NCBI GenBank assembly: GCA_038131165.1
Contig: JAYPOZ010000002.1
Location: 1 to 64,000 of the forward strand
From: UBA6544 sp038131165
GTDB lineage: Bacteria > Pseudomonadota > Alphaproteobacteria > UBA8366
Reading direction: 5' to 3'
Length of the DNA stretch: 64,000 nt
In this document: piece after piece, positions 61,025-64,000 of the stretch
Position numbering within the stretch: the stretch's first letter is position 1
Layout: each line of letters starts with the position of its first letter
The notes under the pieces: model-generated
Databases searched by the model: none
Seen by the model: only the letters and a program-made list of their open reading frames with translations
Told to the model about the DNA's origin: nothing
Translations under genes and position numbers: made by a program

Positions 61025-61727
61025 TGTCCCCATTACTCCCTTGTTCAATCGAGTCGTTTTCTAATTGCTGCAATACCTCGCGCGCGAGCGGCACGGTGAC
61101 ACCCCGGCGTTCGGCCAGACCGACCCGGTCCAGCCCCGCGACGATGGACCGCGCGGCGTCGAAGGAGCGCTCCATACGCGCCAGCAAGTAAACTAGGACG
61201 TCTTCGCCGACCTTCAGCTGCCGGTCGTGAAAAAGCTTCACCAGCAATGCCCCGAGCAAGGCATCGTCGGGCGACTTGATCTCGACCGCCGGCGCGGCAC
61301 CCAAACGCGACGACAAATCCGCGAGGGACAGCCGCCAACGGGCAGGCGGGCGGCACCCCAAGATCAATAGCTTTCCGCCGGTCTCGGCGACGTAATTGTA
61401 AAGGTGGAGAAACGCTTCCTGCGCGACGTCCCCGTCTGCGTCGTCAATGGCGCAGCACGCGGCCTCGCCGAGCCATTCGGGCGCATCGCGTTCGCCAATC
61501 TCGGCCGCGCGTAACAGGACGGCATTCGATTTGCGCCGCCACACATGCGCCAGATGAGTTTTCCCGCATCCCGGCGGACCGAAGACCGCTAACGCCGGCG
61601 CCGGCCAATTCGGCCATCGATCGATCCAACCGACAGCGTCGCGGTTACATTCGCTGACGAGGAAGTCCTGTTGTCCAAGCGCCGGGCGGTGCGGAAAATC
61701 GAGCGTCAGTTGCCGCGAGATGCTCAC
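61002..61727 (-). CDS. hdaA: DnaA-family regulatory inactivator HdaA
   Basis: The protein has 241 residues. It starts MSISRQLTLDFPHRPALGQ, in which QLTLDF is the sliding-clamp-binding motif. An AAA+ domain follows with the Walker A GPPGCGKTHLAHVW, a Walker B-like CAIDDADGD, and lid-domain segments to the end. HdaA stimulates ATP hydrolysis by DnaA with the clamp, which prevents re-initiation. There is no C-terminal DNA-binding domain, as expected. The start is GTG at 61727, overlapping the stop of the AI-2E gene. Confidence 0.92.
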   Translation of the reverse strand: MSISRQLTLDFPHRPALGQQDFLVSECNRDAVGWIDRWPNWPAPALAVFGPPGCGKTHLAHVWRRKSNAVLLRAAEIGERDAPEWLGEAACCAIDDADGDVAQEAFLHLYNYVAETGGKLLILGCRPPARWRLSLADLSSRLGAAPAVEIKSPDDALLGALLVKLFHDRQLKVGEDVLVYLLARMERSFDAARSIVAGLDRVGLAERRGVTVPLAREVLQQLENDSIEQGSNGDNGSGTDR

Positions 61728-62812
61728 GCCGGGTCCCGGTCAGCGGCGTCATCGCCCTTGTCTTCCACGCCGTACAACGGGCTCGCGAGATACTGCCTCA
61801 GCGCGAACCGCACCATCACCCCCATGACCGCCGCCACCGGTACCGCCAGCAAGATACCGACGAAGCCGAACAGCGCGGCGCCCCCCATCAGAGCGAACAA
61901 TATCCACACGGCGTGCAGATTGACCCTGTCACCCACAAGTTTTGGGGTCAGGAAATTTCCCTCGATCACCTGCCCGACCAGAAAGACCGCCACAACGAGG
62001 CCGATATCGACAGGGTTATCGAAATTGGCAATCGCCAATCCGAGCCCGACGGCGAAACCGGACAGCATGCCGACATAAGGAATAAAGGAGATCAGACCGG
62101 TCGCAAGGCCCACCACCGCACCGAATGGAAGGCTCAACGCCGTAAGACCAACGGCATAGAACACGCCGAGCAGGAGGCAGACGCTAAATTGACCTCTCAG
62201 GAATCCCGCCAGAGTCTCATCGATGAGCCTGAATTGTTCTCGAATCGTGTCCGCGTGAGCCCGTGGCAGCCAGCCATCGACAGCCTGCACCAAGCGGTCC
62301 CAATCGCGCAGAAGATAAAAGGCGACCACGGGTGTTACGATCATCAATGCGACCAAGTTCGCCGCCGCGCCGATGCCGCTCACGACACGCGAGCCCACCC
62401 GGCCGAGCATCTTGGCCGCGCTGCCCAGCGAGTCCTTCAGGACTTCATGCAGATTTCCGGCACCGCTCGCCTTCAAGTCCGCAATGCTTTCAAGCAGCGG
62501 TCGCGCCTTCGTCTCGATCCGCGCCACCAGGTCGGGAAGCTGCGCCGCGAATTGAAGGATTTGTTTATAGAGAATCGGCAAGAGCAGGGCGAGAGCGAGA
62601 AAAACGATTAGGAAGAACCCGGCTGTCACCAGCGAGGTCGCAAGAGCGCGCGAGCAGCCCACCTTCTCCAACCGGTCGCAAATTGGGTCGAGAAGATAAG
62701 CCACCGCCAAACCCACGAGGAATGGCAGCAAGATCGATTCGAACAGCAGGACAAACGCGACAAATGCGGCAAATGCAGCGAGCCAGGACAAGGTGCGCTG
62801 TTGCGTCGTCAT
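61724..62812 (-). CDS. AI-2E family transporter (PerM-like)
   Basis: The protein has 362 residues and about seven or eight membrane helices. VTAGFFLIVFLALALLLPIL and GLISFIPYVGMLSG are family-typical. Members include TqsA (AI-2 export) and Na+/H+ antiporters, so the substrate is open. It sits in a minus-strand operon with the phosphatidyltransferase and hdaA, each joined by overlapping stop and start codons (ATGA and GTGA). Confidence 0.88.
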   Translation of the reverse strand: MTTQQRTLSWLAAFAAFVAFVLLFESILLPFLVGLAVAYLLDPICDRLEKVGCSRALATSLVTAGFFLIVFLALALLLPILYKQILQFAAQLPDLVARIETKARPLLESIADLKASGAGNLHEVLKDSLGSAAKMLGRVGSRVVSGIGAAANLVALMIVTPVVAFYLLRDWDRLVQAVDGWLPRAHADTIREQFRLIDETLAGFLRGQFSVCLLLGVFYAVGLTALSLPFGAVVGLATGLISFIPYVGMLSGFAVGLGLAIANFDNPVDIGLVVAVFLVGQVIEGNFLTPKLVGDRVNLHAVWILFALMGGAALFGFVGILLAVPVAAVMGVMVRFALRQYLASPLYGVEDKGDDAADRDPA

Positions 62813-63387
62813 TTGCTATCCGCCCTTACCAATTGCACCTCGGGAACAGCCTCAAGGCCTTGTAACCAACGTAAAAGATAAAGAGTCCCGGAGACGATGG
62901 TCGTAAACGCGACGAGGTAAATGAGCGCGCCCGCCAACTGCGGCAAATCGAGCCCGATCCCAGGTTGTCCCAGCACCAGACCGATCAGGAATAGCTGCAG
63001 GACAGTGTTGAGCTTGCTCACCAGGATCGGCTCCACCTTCAGATCCAGCGCCAGCAAACGCGACAGGACGACACCATTGACGATCAGCAGATCACGGAGG
63101 ATGACCAGCGCCACGATCCAACCGGGCAGCAGGCCCGAATACGTCAAACTCAGGCAGACGGCGACCAGCAGCGACTTATCGGCAATCGGATCCAAGTAGG
63201 TACCGAGACGCGTCACCGCATTTAACCGCTTGGCCAGGAATCCGTCGATGCCATCGCTCAATCCCGCCGCAACAACCAACCAGAACGCAGCGCTCCAGGC
63301 GCTCTCGAAAATGAGCACGACGACTACCGGCACCGCAATCAGGCGCAAGCCGGTCACAAGGTTTGGCAACACACAGAGAAGGCTCAT
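62809..63387 (-). CDS. CDP-alcohol phosphatidyltransferase family protein
   Basis: The protein has 192 residues. It has five to six helices and the signature DGxxAK(R) with spacing to GxxxDPxxDK: SDGIDGFLAKRLNAVT then LGTYLDPIADK. The common second-site Arg is Lys here (LAKR). The family makes phosphatidylglycerophosphate (PgsA), cardiolipin precursors or similar lipids in the inner membrane. The gene follows the DUF2066 gene and overlaps the AI-2E gene by ATGA. Confidence 0.88.
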   Translation of the reverse strand: MSLLCVLPNLVTGLRLIAVPVVVVLIFESAWSAAFWLVVAAGLSDGIDGFLAKRLNAVTRLGTYLDPIADKSLLVAVCLSLTYSGLLPGWIVALVILRDLLIVNGVVLSRLLALDLKVEPILVSKLNTVLQLFLIGLVLGQPGIGLDLPQLAGALIYLVAFTTIVSGTLYLLRWLQGLEAVPEVQLVRADSK

Positions 63388-63408
63388 TTCTTGCGTCCGA
63401 AACCCCGC

Positions 63409-63999
63409 TTACTGGGCGCCGAGGCGCAGCACATAGCCGCCGCGCGCGCTCTCGAATTCAAGGTCGAGATTGCTTTGCGCCATCGACAAACGAAGTTGAT
63501 CCGGCCCACCGGAATATTCAAGGTCAACGGACGCCGCTTCGATCGACAACTGGACCAGCCTCATGTCGATAATCGGCGAGACCTGAGCCAATCGGTTCCG
63601 AATCGCCAGCCAGTTCTGCAATGACTTGAGCGGCACGAAAATGCTGATCCGTTGGCGCCCGACCACGCTTTGAAGATTGTCGCGCTTCCAATCTTCCTCC
63701 GCCCGGATGATCAGGGCTTCGACGGCGGAGTTCAGAAGGCCGTCGACACCTTCGCCCGCCGACGCAGAGAAACTGCGCACAAATGTCCGGCCGGTATCCG
63801 CCTTCCCGAAGCGGGTCATTGACACCTGAACGGATAGCACGCCAGTGCGCGGGTCGATATCGAGCTCGGCGACAGCGACCAGGGTGCCGAAAGCGTCGTA
63901 TTTGCCCGCGATGGCGGACAGGCGTTTCTCGTCGCCGTTGAGCGCCTGCTCGGCGCTGATGGCCGCGATGTCGGAGTAATCTCCCAAAGGGACGACCAT
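63409..63999 (-). CDS. DUF2066 domain protein (partial, cut by the window end)
   Basis: The 196 residues visible are the C-terminal part; the frame is open to the window edge, so the gene starts beyond it. The segment has alternating strands (MRLVQLSIEAASVDLEYSGG, LRLGAQ end) and resembles DUF2066 proteins near hdaA in alphaproteobacteria. Function unknown. Its position upstream of the phosphatidyltransferase, 21 nt away, suggests one operon. Confidence 0.65.
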   Translation of the reverse strand: MVVPLGDYSDIAAISAEQALNGDEKRLSAIAGKYDAFGTLVAVAELDIDPRTGVLSVQVSMTRFGKADTGRTFVRSFSASAGEGVDGLLNSAVEALIIRAEEDWKRDNLQSVVGRQRISIFVPLKSLQNWLAIRNRLAQVSPIIDMRLVQLSIEAASVDLEYSGGPDQLRLSMAQSNLDLEFESARGGYVLRLGAQ

Positions 64000-64000
64000 T

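Overview
The window looks like a high-GC alphaproteobacterium, most likely from the broad Rhodospirillales area and probably a metagenome-assembled genome. This is inferred from gene content, not from a database search. The pointers are DivK next to PleD, EipB (DUF1849), a short DnaA-family HdaA, DinB with an N-terminal zinc ribbon, DUF2066, and the run pyrB-pyrC-plsY-dprA-topA-rnr. Two 100-N gaps, each flanked by the same 55 bases on both sides, point to a k=55 de Bruijn assembly. A third gap of 10 Ns breaks an MFS transporter.

Bases 1-22,460 are accessory and catabolic. A lower-GC left edge carries a VOC protein, an Asp-box propeller protein and an SDR, with two decayed copies of one about 210-bp sequence flanking the SDR. 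A four-gene minus-strand operon follows: two CaiB/BaiF CoA-transferases, a thiolase-fold protein without the nucleophilic Cys, and a DUF35 protein. It resembles Ltp2/ChsH2-type retro-aldolase systems. After tRNA-Ser(GCU) come a TauD dioxygenase with a catalytic-domain-less Rieske protein, a low-GC orphan gene, and a run of catabolic enzymes: SDR, HpcH/HpaI aldolase, HD protein, amidohydrolase, Baeyer-Villiger monooxygenase, a second TauD dioxygenase, alpha/beta hydrolase and GMC oxidoreductase. The run ends with the main discovery, a UGSC-family protein at 20729-22459 whose reading frame crosses an in-frame UGA. That UGA is followed 10 nt later by a perfect 7-bp hairpin, as expected for selenocysteine. 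An array of palindromic 47-bp repeats closes the region.

Bases 22,675-64,000 are mostly core genome: ruvX, pyrimidine biosynthesis, plsY, dprA, topA, rnr, a C-terminal processing protease, a Nudix hydrolase, rpmG with its promoter and terminator, pleD/divK, a ROK kinase with dinB, eipB, a 2-hydroxyacid dehydrogenase, a diguanylate cyclase behind a textbook sigma-54 promoter, aspS, rnd, an M23 peptidase, ppk/ppx, sixA, hdaA, an AI-2E family protein, a CDP-alcohol phosphatidyltransferase and a partial DUF2066 gene. Three more CaiB/BaiF CoA-transferases are scattered among them. A methyltransferase gene at 48799-49419 carries an in-frame amber codon, and a DppB-like permease stands alone.

Other points: the pyrB-linked dihydroorotase lacks its HxH metal motif, two of the five CoA-transferases have Glu at the expected catalytic Asp, and one SDR lacks the YxxxK motif.
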